NCBI GenBank assembly: GCA_902769255.1
Contig: CACXOM010000011.1
Coordinates: forward strand, 1-47,042
Length of the DNA stretch: 47,042 nt
Source of the DNA: Oscillospiraceae bacterium
Lineage (GTDB): Bacteria > Bacillota > Clostridia > Oscillospirales > Acutalibacteraceae
Direction: 5' to 3'
A program made the position numbers and the translations under genes. The stretch's first letter is position 1; the number at the start of each line of letters is the position of its first letter. The notes under the pieces are model-generated. The model was not told the DNA's origin, did no database searches, and was given only the letters and a program-made list of their open reading frames with translations. This document shows, piece after piece, positions 28,357-36,755 of this stretch.

Positions 28357-28386
28357 AAAAACCACGGCTTTTGTGCCGTGGTTTTT
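28357..28386. terminator. Bidirectional terminator
   Basis: 12-bp stem AAAAACCACGGC (28357-28368) with 28375-28386, 6-base loop, with T-runs on both strands. It serves nadE on the minus strand and any transcript running through the repeats on the plus strand. Confidence 0.9.
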
Positions 28387-28393
28387 CGTATTT

Positions 28394-29125
28394 TTAAAAA
28401 TTTGGTTTGAATGAGGGGATTAATTGAAGTTTAAAAAGGTTGATTTTATGGAGGTAATCAATTCGTTTTTTGGTTTCTTCATCATCAATTTTGCCCTCTC
28501 TTATGTACCTGTCTAAAACAGCATAAGTAAAGCCCAAATTATCTTCATCGGTTTTACCGCTGAGCCCGTCAATAGGCGGTTTTTCAACCAATTCTTCGGG
28601 AATTCCCAAGTATCTGCCGATTTGTTTTACCTCTGCCACAGTAAGATTTGCAAGCGGACTAAAATCGCCTGCGCCGTCACCGTAACGGGTTGCATAACCG
28701 ACATAATCTTCCGACAAATTGCAGGTGTTTGCCACTCTGCCGTTGTTGCTTTGCGCAACCGCATAAAGCGTTGCCATTCTTATTCTTGCAGGAAGATTTG
28801 TTAAAGTTTGTGCGGTAAGTTCAAAGTCTTTCGGCATAGAATTTTTAACGCCCTCAACCGCCTCTTTAATGTTGATTGTGTAATTTTTAATGCCCAAATG
28901 TTTTACAAGCAGTTGCGAGCAAGAAATGTCAGCCTGTTCGCCGCAAGGCATTAAAACGCCGATAACTCTTTCTTTTCCGAGTGCTTTTGCGCAAAGTGCC
29001 GCTGTTACCGAACTGTCTTTACCGCCCGAAATTCCGACAATTGCGTTGCAACCTTTGCCGTTTTCTTCGAAAAATTCTTTTATCCAATCAACACATTCAT
29101 TTGTTACTTTTTCAACATTAAACAT
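28394..29125 (-). CDS. nadE: NH3-dependent NAD+ synthetase
   Basis: 243 residues, the short ammonia-using form without a nitrilase/glutaminase domain. It converts deamido-NAD to NAD with ATP. The PP-loop ISGGKDSS lies at about 33-40; NLPARIRMATLYAVAQ and GYATRYGDGAGDFSPLANLTK-like (GDFSPLANLT) segments bind ATP and deamido-NAD. The start has AGGTGG at suitable distance. It is the last gene of an operon after htrA (24-base gap), an unexpected partner for an envelope-stress system. Confidence 0.95.
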   Translation of the reverse strand: MFNVEKVTNECVDWIKEFFEENGKGCNAIVGISGGKDSSVTAALCAKALGKERVIGVLMPCGEQADISCSQLLVKHLGIKNYTINIKEAVEGVKNSMPKDFELTAQTLTNLPARIRMATLYAVAQSNNGRVANTCNLSEDYVGYATRYGDGAGDFSPLANLTVAEVKQIGRYLGIPEELVEKPPIDGLSGKTDEDNLGFTYAVLDRYIREGKIDDEETKKRIDYLHKINLFKLQLIPSFKPNF

Positions 29126-29149
29126 TTTATTTTTCCACCTTTTTAAAAA

Positions 29150-30715
29150 TTAATCACCGAATGAAAACGGGTTTTGATTTTCGTCATCATCGCCACCGAA
29201 ATAGTAATAATTGTTCGGTGCGGTTGTTGAGCGAGGAATTTCGTTTGAATAGCTTGTGTTTGAAGTATCTTCAAGCAATTTTATTTTGTAAACGCTTGAT
29301 TTTTTAGTGCTTACAGAATAAATTTTAAGCGCAACTTCATCGCCCGCTGTGCTGTCATCGATTATATCGAGAGCAACCGCAGATGTGGTGATTTTTTTGC
29401 CGTTGATTTCGGTAATAATATCGCCGTTTTCGCCGACTGTTATGTTTTTGCCTGCAAGTTCGCTTGAACTGCTTATTTCCTGAATACGAAGTCCTGTAGG
29501 CAAGTCGTTTACAAGTGAGGCGGCAGAAGAAATTTCTTTATAGGTTATTCCGAGTTTTGCTCTGCCTGTGACTTTGCCGTTTTTAACAAGACTTTTTGCA
29601 TATTTAACAGCATCGTTTGAGGGAATTGCAAAACAAAGGCCCTCGTAACCGGTTGCGGAAATTTTTGAAGAAGAAATGCCTACAACCTGACCATACATAT
29701 TAACGAGCGCACCGCCCGAATTGCCTGGATTTAAAGCAACATCGGTTTGAATTACTCTCATTGAAAAAGCCGAAGTTGTGCCGTTTGAGTCAGAAGATGA
29801 AGAGGTAATTCTTCTTGAGGGGTAAGAAACAATACCTTTTGTAACTGTTCCCGAAAGTCCGCCCGGACTGCCGATTGCGATTACATCTTCACCGACATTA
29901 AGTTTAGAAGAATCTTTAATAAAGGTTGCGGGTTTTAAATTGTTCGGAGCTTTATCAAGCTTAATAACCGCAATATCGCTACGTTTGTCGCCTGCTACAT
30001 AAGAGGCTTTGTAGCTTTTTCCGTTTGTGAAATTAACAATAAATTTTGCGTTTTTAACTTCAGAATAAATGTGGTCGTTGGTAATAATATAACCTTTTTT
30101 ATTCAAAATTACACCCGAAGCGGTTGCGCCTGCGTTTTTATCGGTGTTTGAATAAACTTGAATATTTACCACCGATTCGCCTACTAATTTTGCAACCTGT
30201 TCAGCGGTGTATTTGCCGTTTTCATCTGGTTTAATATCGTTTGAGGCTTTTGTGTCGCCTTCGTTTACCTCAATATCTTCACCGTTATATTTCATTGAGC
30301 CTTCAGACTCGTCGCTTACGGTTAATTTTGAATCGGTGTTGTCGCCGAAAATTTTTCCGACTACCGTTCCTGCCGAAAAAACAATCGCTACCGCAAGAAT
30401 TATAGCAAAAATTTTCAACCCCGGTTTGCTGCCGTTTTGCGTTTTTCGCATAGAATTGGGGTAAAAACCGTTTGGCATGTAGTGTTTTTGCTCTTGCGGA
30501 TACTGATTATAACCGTTGAATTGTTCTTGTGGTTCACTCTCTTGAGTGTCTTGCGTTTCTTGCTCTGTTTCGACTTCTTGAGTGTCTTCAAGTTTTTGCG
30601 AAAGCTCAATTGGTTCTTGAGCATCTTGCGTTTCGTTTTCAACAGGTTCTTGAGTGTCTTCGACAGGCTCTTTTACCTCATCTTCATTTTGATTATTGTT
30701 AAATTCTTCGTTCAT
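29150..30715 (-). CDS. htrA: HtrA/DegP-like membrane-anchored serine protease
   Basis: 521 residues. An acidic, Gln/Thr-rich cytoplasmic tail (1-98, with degenerate TQE-containing repeats) is followed by one membrane helix (about 100-120), a trypsin-like domain with triad His215 (NDHIY), Asp247 (SDIAVIKLD) and Ser333 (GNSGGAL), and a C-terminal PDZ domain (about 400-485). It degrades or refolds damaged exported proteins on the outer face. Start chosen at MNEEFNN with AAGGAG nine bases upstream. It follows the kinase gene by 25 bases, so the protease is made with its likely stress sensor, as in CssRS-HtrA control in Bacillus. Confidence 0.93.
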   Translation of the reverse strand: MNEEFNNNQNEDEVKEPVEDTQEPVENETQDAQEPIELSQKLEDTQEVETEQETQDTQESEPQEQFNGYNQYPQEQKHYMPNGFYPNSMRKTQNGSKPGLKIFAIILAVAIVFSAGTVVGKIFGDNTDSKLTVSDESEGSMKYNGEDIEVNEGDTKASNDIKPDENGKYTAEQVAKLVGESVVNIQVYSNTDKNAGATASGVILNKKGYIITNDHIYSEVKNAKFIVNFTNGKSYKASYVAGDKRSDIAVIKLDKAPNNLKPATFIKDSSKLNVGEDVIAIGSPGGLSGTVTKGIVSYPSRRITSSSSDSNGTTSAFSMRVIQTDVALNPGNSGGALVNMYGQVVGISSSKISATGYEGLCFAIPSNDAVKYAKSLVKNGKVTGRAKLGITYKEISSAASLVNDLPTGLRIQEISSSSELAGKNITVGENGDIITEINGKKITTSAVALDIIDDSTAGDEVALKIYSVSTKKSSVYKIKLLEDTSNTSYSNEIPRSTTAPNNYYYFGGDDDENQNPFSFGD

Positions 30716-30740
30716 AAAAAAATTCTCCTTAAAACTGATT

Positions 30741-32159
30741 TTAACGGCGGTTTGCAATTTCCGCCACTATTTCTTTATCGGGCAAAATTACCTCAAATTG
30801 AGTGTATTCGTTCAAAACGCTGCCAACGCTGATTTTTCCGCCGTGAAGCGAAACAATTGTTTTGACAATGTAAAGACCGAATCCCATACCCGTTTTATCT
30901 TTACTTCTTGAGCGGTCGGTTTTATAAAACCGCTCGAAGATTTTAGACATTTCGTTTTGGGTAAGACCCTCGCCCGAATTTTTAATGGTGAATTTCACAG
31001 TTTGCTTTTCACATTCGCATTTTACCGAAATTTCACCGTTTTCAGGCGTAAATTTTATTGCATTTTCGGTTAGGTTATAAATTACCTGATAAATTAAATC
31101 ACGGTCGGCGGTAATGCTTATCGGTTTTAACATATCAAGCCCTAAAATGCTGATTTTTTTATCTTCAACCTGTTTTTCAAAAGAGAGAAAAACGCTAATA
31201 ACCATATCGGAAAAATTAAAGGTTGTTTTATTTAGTTTCATTTTATCGCTTTGCAAGCGTGAAAGTTGTAACATTGAATTTACAAGCCTTGCAAGGCGTT
31301 TTGTTTCTTCTGAAACAATTCTTAAATATTTTTCGGTATTTTCTTTTTCAATTGTGCCGTCTAAAATGCCGTCAACAAAGCCCGAAATGGTTTGCATTGG
31401 CGTTTTAAGTTCGTGCGAAACGCTTGAAATAAAACTGCTTCGCATTTCTTCAAGTGCGCCTACCGAAACAGTCATTTTGTTAATTGCTTCCGCTAAAAGC
31501 CCTATTTCATCACGAGTTTTTACCGGTACTTTTGCCGAAAAATCACCGCTTTCAATTTTTTTAACAACCTGCGCCATATTTCTAAGCGGTTTTGTCATTT
31601 GAGCCGAAGCAAAATATGTTGCAATAAACGCTATTATCATTACGACAACGGCGCAAAGAAGCACCGTTTTTAGCGTTGAAAGCGTATATAAATTCGCCTC
31701 TTTCATAGGAACAGTTGCAAAAACTGCGCCTTGCACCACGCCCGACTGCACAATCGGCACGCTGACAATAAAACATTTTCTTTTTAGCGAGGAGGCAAGC
31801 ATTCCGGTTTCGGTATATTTGCCGTTTAACGCTTTTTTCAAAACTGCAACATCAATAGTGCTGTCGTAATCGGGCGCATCTTCACCGCAAGAAAAATTGC
31901 AACGCCCGTTTTCATCAACAGTAAAAATAGTCGCATCGACAATTTGGCTTATTGCCTCCATAGAGCTTATGCTTTGAACTGTTGTGCTTTTTGAGATTAA
32001 TTCGGCGGCAATTTCGACATTTTTCGACAAAAGTTTATTTTTATCGTTTACCCATTGCCTTTGCGAATTTATTATAAGTATTCCCGAAAAAAAGGCAAAA
32101 CTCAAAAAAACTATTATCGCAACAGTTGTAAAATATCTTATAAATATGCTTTTTCGCAT
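30741..32159 (-). CDS. Two-component sensor histidine kinase
   Basis: 472 residues. Two membrane helices (about 8-30 and 162-184) flank an extracellular sensor of about 130 residues containing two Cys (87 and 91). HAMP domain about 185-237; phosphoacceptor box SSVSHELKTPM with His249; N box NLTENAIKF; G boxes FERFYKTDRSRSKDKTGMGFGLYI. All parts of an active kinase are present. The start has AAAGGG ahead. It lies 12 bases after the response regulator and 25 before htrA. The operon makes envelope stress the most likely signal, but the sensor domain is not a recognised type. Confidence 0.93.
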   Translation of the reverse strand: MRKSIFIRYFTTVAIIVFLSFAFFSGILIINSQRQWVNDKNKLLSKNVEIAAELISKSTTVQSISSMEAISQIVDATIFTVDENGRCNFSCGEDAPDYDSTIDVAVLKKALNGKYTETGMLASSLKRKCFIVSVPIVQSGVVQGAVFATVPMKEANLYTLSTLKTVLLCAVVVMIIAFIATYFASAQMTKPLRNMAQVVKKIESGDFSAKVPVKTRDEIGLLAEAINKMTVSVGALEEMRSSFISSVSHELKTPMQTISGFVDGILDGTIEKENTEKYLRIVSEETKRLARLVNSMLQLSRLQSDKMKLNKTTFNFSDMVISVFLSFEKQVEDKKISILGLDMLKPISITADRDLIYQVIYNLTENAIKFTPENGEISVKCECEKQTVKFTIKNSGEGLTQNEMSKIFERFYKTDRSRSKDKTGMGFGLYIVKTIVSLHGGKISVGSVLNEYTQFEVILPDKEIVAEIANRR

Positions 32160-32171
32160 TTTCTTTTCCCT

Positions 32172-32858
32172 TTATTTTGTTTCAAATTTATAGCCTACGC
32201 CCCAAACGGTTTTTAACGCCCATTTTTCAGAAATGCCTTCTAACTTTTCTCTTAACCTTTTAACGTGAACGTCAACCGTTCTTGAGTCGCCGTAATAATC
32301 AAAACCCCAAACCTCGTCAAGCAGTTGGTCACGGGTATAAACTTTGTTAGGATTTGACGCTAAATGATAAATAAGCTCTAACTCTTTCGGCGGTGTGTCA
32401 ACCGCTTTGCCGTCAACAATCATTTCATAGTTAGTAAGGTTAATAACCAACTTTTCAAACTCAACTTTTTTAACCGATTCGCTGTCAGAATAACCGCTGC
32501 GTCGAAGAATTGCTTTAATTCTCGCAATAACCTCTTTCGCTTCAAAAGGTTTTACAACATAATCGTCTGCGCCAAGTTCAAGCCCCAAAACCTTATCAAA
32601 AGTTTCGCCTTTTGCGGTCAGCATAATAATAGGCACTTGGCTTTGCTTTCTTATTTCACGGCAAACCTGCCAGCCGTCCATATTCGGCATCATAACATCA
32701 AGCAAAATTATAGCCGGGTCATATTTTGAAAAAGCATCAACAGCGCTTTTTCCGTCATGAAAAATCTCGACCGAGTAGCCCTCTTTTTCAAGATAAAGTC
32801 TTAAATATTCACAAATGTTATTGTCGTCGTCGACAACCATTACTCTCATGCTTGCCAT
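32172..32858 (-). CDS. OmpR/PhoB-family response regulator
   Basis: 228 residues. Receiver domain with acidic pocket VVDDD (8-12), phosphorylation site Asp54 (LLDVMMPNMDG), Thr and Lys at the expected later strands (MLTAKGE, YVVKPFE), then a linker and a winged-helix DNA-binding domain (about 130-228) with DVHVKRLREKL and the C-terminal TVWGVGYKFE. Start MASMRV is kept because GGAGG lies nine bases before it. It is first in the regulator-kinase-htrA-nadE operon and may bind the inverted repeat at 32896-32920 in its own promoter. Confidence 0.95.
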   Translation of the reverse strand: MASMRVMVVDDDNNICEYLRLYLEKEGYSVEIFHDGKSAVDAFSKYDPAIILLDVMMPNMDGWQVCREIRKQSQVPIIMLTAKGETFDKVLGLELGADDYVVKPFEAKEVIARIKAILRRSGYSDSESVKKVEFEKLVINLTNYEMIVDGKAVDTPPKELELIYHLASNPNKVYTRDQLLDEVWGFDYYGDSRTVDVHVKRLREKLEGISEKWALKTVWGVGYKFETK

Positions 32859-32888
32859 TTTTTTGTTCCTCCGTTATTTGATGTTTTT

Positions 32889-32920
32889 ATTATAATTCGC
32901 CAAAAGAAATATTTGGTGAA
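32889..32920 (-). promoter_or_regulatory. -10 with adjacent inverted repeat, regulator operon
   Basis: Minus strand TATAAT (32889-32894) has no good -35 at 17 bases. In its place sits an imperfect inverted repeat, TTCGCCAAA (32896-32904), 7 bases, TTTGGTGAA (32912-32920), with one mismatch. A missing -35 replaced by a symmetric site suggests an activated promoter, possibly autoregulation by the adjacent response regulator. Confidence 0.6.
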
Positions 32921-32956
32921 CATTTTTTAAACAACTATCCAATTCTTTGTTAAAAT

Positions 32957-32976
32957 GTTTACACTTTTTTGTAAAC
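32957..32976 (-). terminator. Weak terminator-like hairpin at the end of rlmA
   Basis: GTTTAC (32957-32962) pairs with GTAAAC (32971-32976), overlapping the rlmA stop codon and followed on the minus strand by ATTTT. Short stem, so termination may be partial. Confidence 0.4.
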
Positions 32977-33765
32977 AACTGTTTTAACGCTGACTGTTAT
33001 TTCAAGTTTTTCGATTTTTTCTAACTTTTGCTGGTCGGTTTTACTCGTTTTATAATAATAAGGCGTCATTAAAAACAGTTTTTTAATATCATCACCTAAA
33101 ACAGTTGTTTTGTAATCGGTTATTATTTCATCTAACTTTTCAAAACCTTCAATTTCGTCAGGCTCTTCATCGTTGTAATAAGGGTTGTCGTAAACCGCTT
33201 GTTTAAGTTCAATTAGGTGATTTTTCAACACCTTTGTTTTAATAAAATAACCGTCTTTTTTAATTACTCTTAAAAACTCATTATAAGCATCAGGTACAAA
33301 CATACTTAAAACAAAATCGGCGCCACTCTCTTCAAAAGGCATTTTAAAAATGCTTGAAACAATCGGCAAAGCGTTTTTAATTCGTTTTTTAAAATATCTT
33401 AACGCCTCTTTTGACAAGTCAACCCCGAAAACTTCCTCTAAAACAAGCGTTTTTACAACTTCGGCGGTATAATAACCCTCACCGCAACCCGCATCAATTA
33501 AATTTTTTGCCCCTTTGCAATATTTTTCACAAAGAGTTATTACTGCATCTTTTATAGGCCGATAGTAACCTTTGTCTAAAAACTCTGTTCTTGCAACGAC
33601 CATTGCCTTGTCGTCGCCGTGTCGTTTTTTTGAAGATTTATTGTTAAGTGATAAGTTTAAAACACCGAATTTTGATAAATCGAAACAATGATTATTTTTG
33701 CATTTGTAAGATTTTTCGTGTAACCCCAACTTTTCAGAGCAAACAGGGCAGATTAAAATGCTCAT
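32959..33765 (-). CDS. rlmA: 23S rRNA (guanine-N1)-methyltransferase, RlmA family
   Basis: 268 residues. An N-terminal zinc-ribbon (CPVC at 6-9 and CKNNHC at 22-27) followed by a SAM-binding Rossmann fold (LIDAGCGEGYYTAEV at about 90-104, GVDLSKEAL) and FVLSMFVPDAYNEF matches RlmA-type enzymes that methylate G745 or G748 in helix 35 of 23S rRNA. RlmA(II) members affect sensitivity to tylosin-type macrolides; which subtype this is cannot be decided. The ribosome binding site is weak (GAAGTGG). It is a single-gene unit with its own promoter, divergent from the purine operon. Confidence 0.9.
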   Translation of the reverse strand: MSILICPVCSEKLGLHEKSYKCKNNHCFDLSKFGVLNLSLNNKSSKKRHGDDKAMVVARTEFLDKGYYRPIKDAVITLCEKYCKGAKNLIDAGCGEGYYTAEVVKTLVLEEVFGVDLSKEALRYFKKRIKNALPIVSSIFKMPFEESGADFVLSMFVPDAYNEFLRVIKKDGYFIKTKVLKNHLIELKQAVYDNPYYNDEEPDEIEGFEKLDEIITDYKTTVLGDDIKKLFLMTPYYYKTSKTDQQKLEKIEKLEITVSVKTVVYKKV

Positions 33766-33808
33766 TACACCACTTCTTTTGCGCTTATTTTATGTATATT
33801 TACTAAAT

Positions 33809-33837
33809 ATTATATATTATTTTTTAAGTATTTACAA
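33809..33837 (-). promoter_or_regulatory. Promoter of rlmA
   Basis: Minus strand TTGTAA (33832-33837), 17 bases, TATAAT (33809-33814). Divergent from the purine promoter about 40 bases away. Confidence 0.7.
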
Positions 33838-33874
33838 GTATTATATCAAAATTAAAAATTTGAGTTGTAAACGA

Positions 33875-33902
33875 TTGACTTTTTTGCGATTTGTGATAAA
33901 AT
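33875..33902 (+). promoter_or_regulatory. Promoter of the purine operon
   Basis: Plus strand TTGACT (33875-33880), 16 bases, TAAAAT (33897-33902). Transcription would begin about 10 bases before the ZTP aptamer. Confidence 0.75.
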
Positions 33903-33919
33903 AATAGAGTAAAATATTT

Positions 33920-34005
33920 TTCTTATAACTGACGGATAAATGCGGAGTTCACCGCAAAGGAGTAAGAAAAATCATATTAGAAATTTTAAGCCGACCGTCT
34001 GGGCA
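33920..34005 (+). ncRNA. ZTP (pfl) riboswitch aptamer
   Basis: P1 is TTCTTA (33920-33925) with TAAGAA (33963-33968). Inside it are ACTGACGG (about 33928-33935), helix TGCGG (33941-33945) with CCGCA (33952-33956), and AAGGAG. After a linker comes the conserved GCCGACCGTCTGGGC (33990-34004). The pseudoknot ACGG with CCGT is kept by a paired change from the usual GCGG/CCGC, which supports the fold. The class senses ZTP/ZMP, which build up when 10-formyl-tetrahydrofolate is short. It stands directly before purE, a standard target. Its last GGGC is shared with the terminator that follows, so ligand binding should turn expression on. Confidence 0.93.
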
Positions 34006-34045
34006 CACTCAACTTTTAAAGATGACAGGTTGAGTGCGCCTTTTT
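34002..34045 (+). terminator. Riboswitch-controlled terminator
   Basis: CACTCAAC (34006-34013) pairs with GTTGAGTG (34029-34036); GGC (34002-34004) can extend the stem with GCC (34038-34040) across an A-C mismatch; five T follow (34041-34045). Because the GGC belongs to the aptamer's conserved 3' end, aptamer folding and the full terminator stem exclude each other. Confidence 0.88.
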
Positions 34046-34070
34046 CGGTTTTTAAGGAGGTTACAAAACT

Positions 34071-34559
34071 ATGAAAAAAGTCGGAATTATTATGGGCAGC
34101 GACAGCGATTTGCCTATTATTAAAAAAGCGACTGATACACTAAAAAGTTTAGGAATACTGTTTGAGGTGCATATTTATTCGGCTCACAGAACGCCCGTTC
34201 AAGCAGCAGAATTTTCTAAAAATGCAAGAGAAAACGGTTTTGGCGTTATTATTGCAGCCGCAGGAATGGCGGCTCATTTAGCAGGCGCTGTTGCGGCTAA
34301 TACCACTCTGCCTGTTATAGGTATACCCTGCAAATCTTCAAATTTAGACGGCATTGACGCATTACTTTCAACAGTTCAAATGCCTTCCGGAATACCGGTT
34401 GCAACTGTTGCGATTAATGGGGGAGTCAATGCCGCTTTATTATCTGCTCAAATTTTGGCGGTTGAAGATAAAGAAATTGCCGAAAAACTTAAAGCAAAAA
34501 GACAGGCAGACGCAGCAAAAGTTTTAGAGAAAGATAAAAATGTTTTGCAACAACTTTAA
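34071..34559 (+). CDS. purE: 5-(carboxyamino)imidazole ribonucleotide mutase / AIR carboxylase
   Basis: 162 residues. It forms CAIR in purine synthesis. GSDSDLP (9-15) and SAHRTP (37-42, catalytic His39) are the substrate loops. The stretch GMAAHLAGAVAANTTLPVIGIP differs from the GGAAHLPGM of Bacillus and E. coli class I enzymes and from the AGRSN of class II. No purK gene is present in this otherwise long operon. Together this hints that the enzyme may use AIR and CO2 directly, but that is inference. It is the first gene of the operon, with AAGGAGG before the ATG. Confidence 0.95.
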   Translation: MKKVGIIMGSDSDLPIIKKATDTLKSLGILFEVHIYSAHRTPVQAAEFSKNARENGFGVIIAAAGMAAHLAGAVAANTTLPVIGIPCKSSNLDGIDALLSTVQMPSGIPVATVAINGGVNAALLSAQILAVEDKEIAEKLKAKRQADAAKVLEKDKNVLQQL

Positions 34560-34594
34560 AATAAAAAACTAAAAACGAAAGGACTAATTTAACA

Positions 34595-35305
34595 ATGGAA
34601 AAAAGAGAACAACTTTACGAAGGCAAAGCAAAAAAAGTTTTTGCCACAGACGAGGAAAACGCAGTTATAGTTTCTTACAAAGACGACGCTACCGCATTTG
34701 ACGGCGCAAAAAAAGGCACAATCGTAGGCAAAGGCGTTGTAAACAACAAAATGTCTAACTTTCTTATGCAAATTCTTGAAAAACAAGGCGTTAAAACTCA
34801 CTATGTTCAAGAGTTAAACGACAGAGAAACAGTTGTTAAAAAAGTGGAAATTGTTCCGCTTGAAGTAATTATTAGAAATATTTCGGCAGGCTCTTTCGCA
34901 AGAAATTACGGCGTTGAAGAAGGTATTGTTTTTGACGAGCCCACTATTGAATTTTCTTATAAAAACGATGATTTGCACGACCCGCTTATAAATGCTTACC
35001 ACGCTGTTGCTTTAAAACTTGCAACTAAAGATGAGATTAACAAAATCAAAGAAATGGCGTTTAAAGTAAACGATGTTTTAAAAGAATATTTCTTGGGTCT
35101 TGGCGTAAAATTAGTTGACTTTAAATTGGAATTCGGCAAAACCGCTGACGGCGAAATTGTTTTGGCTGATGAAATTTCACCTGACACTTGTCGTTTTTGG
35201 GACAAAGATACAAACGAAAAATTAGATAAAGACCGTTTCCGCAGAGATATGGGCGGTGTTGAAGACGCTTACAAAGAAATGATGAAAAGAGTTTTCGGCG
35301 AATAA
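34595..35305 (+). CDS. purC: Phosphoribosylaminoimidazole-succinocarboxamide synthase
   Basis: 236 residues, usual for bacterial SAICAR synthetase. It joins CAIR with aspartate using ATP. Visible: [10 protein letters not shown] (7-16), [37 protein letters not shown], and [14 protein letters not shown] near the C-terminus. AAAGGA lies before the ATG. It follows purE by 35 bases. PurB, needed for the next step, is not in the window. Confidence 0.97.
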   Translation: MEKREQLYEGKAKKVFATDEENAVIVSYKDDATAFDGAKKGTIVGKGVVNNKMSNFLMQILEKQGVKTHYVQELNDRETVVKKVEIVPLEVIIRNISAGSFARNYGVEEGIVFDEPTIEFSYKNDDLHDPLINAYHAVALKLATKDEINKIKEMAFKVNDVLKEYFLGLGVKLVDFKLEFGKTADGEIVLADEISPDTCRFWDKDTNEKLDKDRFRRDMGGVEDAYKEMMKRVFGE

Positions 35306-35324
35306 TTTTTAGTGAGGTTTTATT

Positions 35325-36755
35325 TTGAGTAATTTAAGAGAAGAATGTGGTGTTTTCGGCATTTTCGCAACACAAAAATGCGATGTTGCATTAAGCACCT
35401 ATTACGGATTATATGCTTTACAACACAGAGGACAGGAAAGTTGCGGTATTGTTGTAAACGATGACGGACTTTTCAACTACTACAAAGAAGTAGGTCTTGT
35501 AAATGATGTTTTCACACACGACAAATTAGAGGGCTTGGGACTCGGTAATATGGCGGTAGGCCATGTTAGATACGGCACAACCGGCACAAACGGCAGACTT
35601 AACGCACAGCCGATAGTTGTAAATCACAGCAAAGGCAGAATGGCACTTGCTCACAACGGAAATTTGATAAACTCTTTTGAACTTAGAGAACAACTTGAAA
35701 ACGAGGGCTCAATTTTCTATTCAACAAGCGATACCGAAGTTATTTCTTACATAGTTACCAAAGAAAGAATCGGCGTACCCTCTATAGAAGAGGCGGTAAA
35801 CAGAGCAATGAACAAAATCAAAGGCGCTTATTCTTTGGTTGTTATGTCGCCGTCAAAATTAATCGCCGTTCGTGATGAAAACGGTTTTAGACCGCTTATG
35901 TACGGTCAAACCGAAGAAGGCTCTTATGTTGTCGCTTCGGAAACCTGCGCACTTGATGCAGTAGGCGCAAAATACATTCGTGATGTTGAGCCGGGCGAAA
36001 TTGTTATTTTTGAAAAAAACGGCGTTCGCTCAATTACCGACCATTGCAACAAAGTTGACCCGACAATTTGTATTTTTGAATATCTTTATTTTGCACGCCC
36101 CGACTCAAAAATTCAAGGCGTTTCAATTCACGAAGCTCGAATTAAAGCAGGTAGTTGTTTGGCACTCGAACACCCTGTTCAAGCTGATGTTGTTGTCGGT
36201 GTTCCCGATTCGGGTATTGATGCTGCAATAGGCTATTCAAGACAGTCGGGTATTCCTTACGGAATAGGTTTTATTAAAAATAAATATATAGGCAGAACCT
36301 TTATCTCTCCCGGACAGAAATCAAGAGAAGATAAAGTAAGAATCAAACTCAACACCGTTGAAGAAACGGTAAAGGGCAAACGAGTTGTTTTGATTGACGA
36401 TTCAATTGTAAGAGGTACGACCTCGGCAAGAATTGTAAAACTGCTTCGTGATGCAGGCGCAAAAGAGGTTCATATGAGAGTTTCGGCTCCGCCGTTTACT
36501 AACCCTTGCTATTACGGAACTGATATTGATTCGAGAAAGAATTTAATTGCCTGCAACCACACAATTGAAGAAATCGAAAAAATAATCGGCGTTGACAGCC
36601 TCGGTTATTTAGATATCGACCATTTATCATTACTTATCGGAACAAAGAAAAAATGCGGTTATTGCGATGCTTGTTTTAGCAACTGCTACCCGACCCCTGT
36701 TCCGACTCAAACCAAAAAAAGCAGATTTGAAAGAAAAATTTCGGAGGAAAAATAA
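35325..36755 (+). CDS. purF: Amidophosphoribosyltransferase
   Basis: 476 residues. It catalyses the committed step, PRPP plus glutamine to phosphoribosylamine. The short leader peptide (MSNLREE) precedes Cys8, the glutaminase nucleophile exposed by processing. The PRPP loop [13 protein letters not shown] is at about 354-366. Cysteines in [11 protein letters not shown] near the C-terminus, with others upstream, match the oxygen-sensitive [4Fe-4S] form known from Bacillus. Start is TTG with GTGAGG seven bases upstream. Its stop overlaps the purM start by one base (TAATG). Confidence 0.97.
   Translation: MSNLREECGVFGIFATQKCDVALSTYYGLYALQHRGQESCGIVVNDDGLFNYYKEVGLVNDVFTHDKLEGLGLGNMAVGHVRYGTTGTNGRLNAQPIVVNHSKGRMALAHNGNLINSFELREQLENEGSIFYSTSDTEVISYIVTKERIGVPSIEEAVNRAMNKIKGAYSLVVMSPSKLIAVRDENGFRPLMYGQTEEGSYVVASETCALDAVGAKYIRDVEPGEIVIFEKNGVRSITDHCNKVDPTICIFEYLYFARPDSKIQGVSIHEARIKAGSCLALEHPVQADVVVGVPDSGIDAAIGYSRQSGIPYGIGFIKNKYIGRTFISPGQKSREDKVRIKLNTVEETVKGKRVVLIDDSIVRGTTSARIVKLLRDAGAKEVHMRVSAPPFTNPCYYGTDIDSRKNLIACNHTIEEIEKIIGVDSLGYLDIDHLSLLIGTKKKCGYCDACFSNCYPTPVPTQTKKSRFERKISEEK

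Noticed and set aside
33903-34070. Guanine/adenine (xpt-type) riboswitch before purE
   Set aside because: The conserved purine-aptamer loops are missing and the GCCGACCGTCTGGGC element fits the ZTP class instead.
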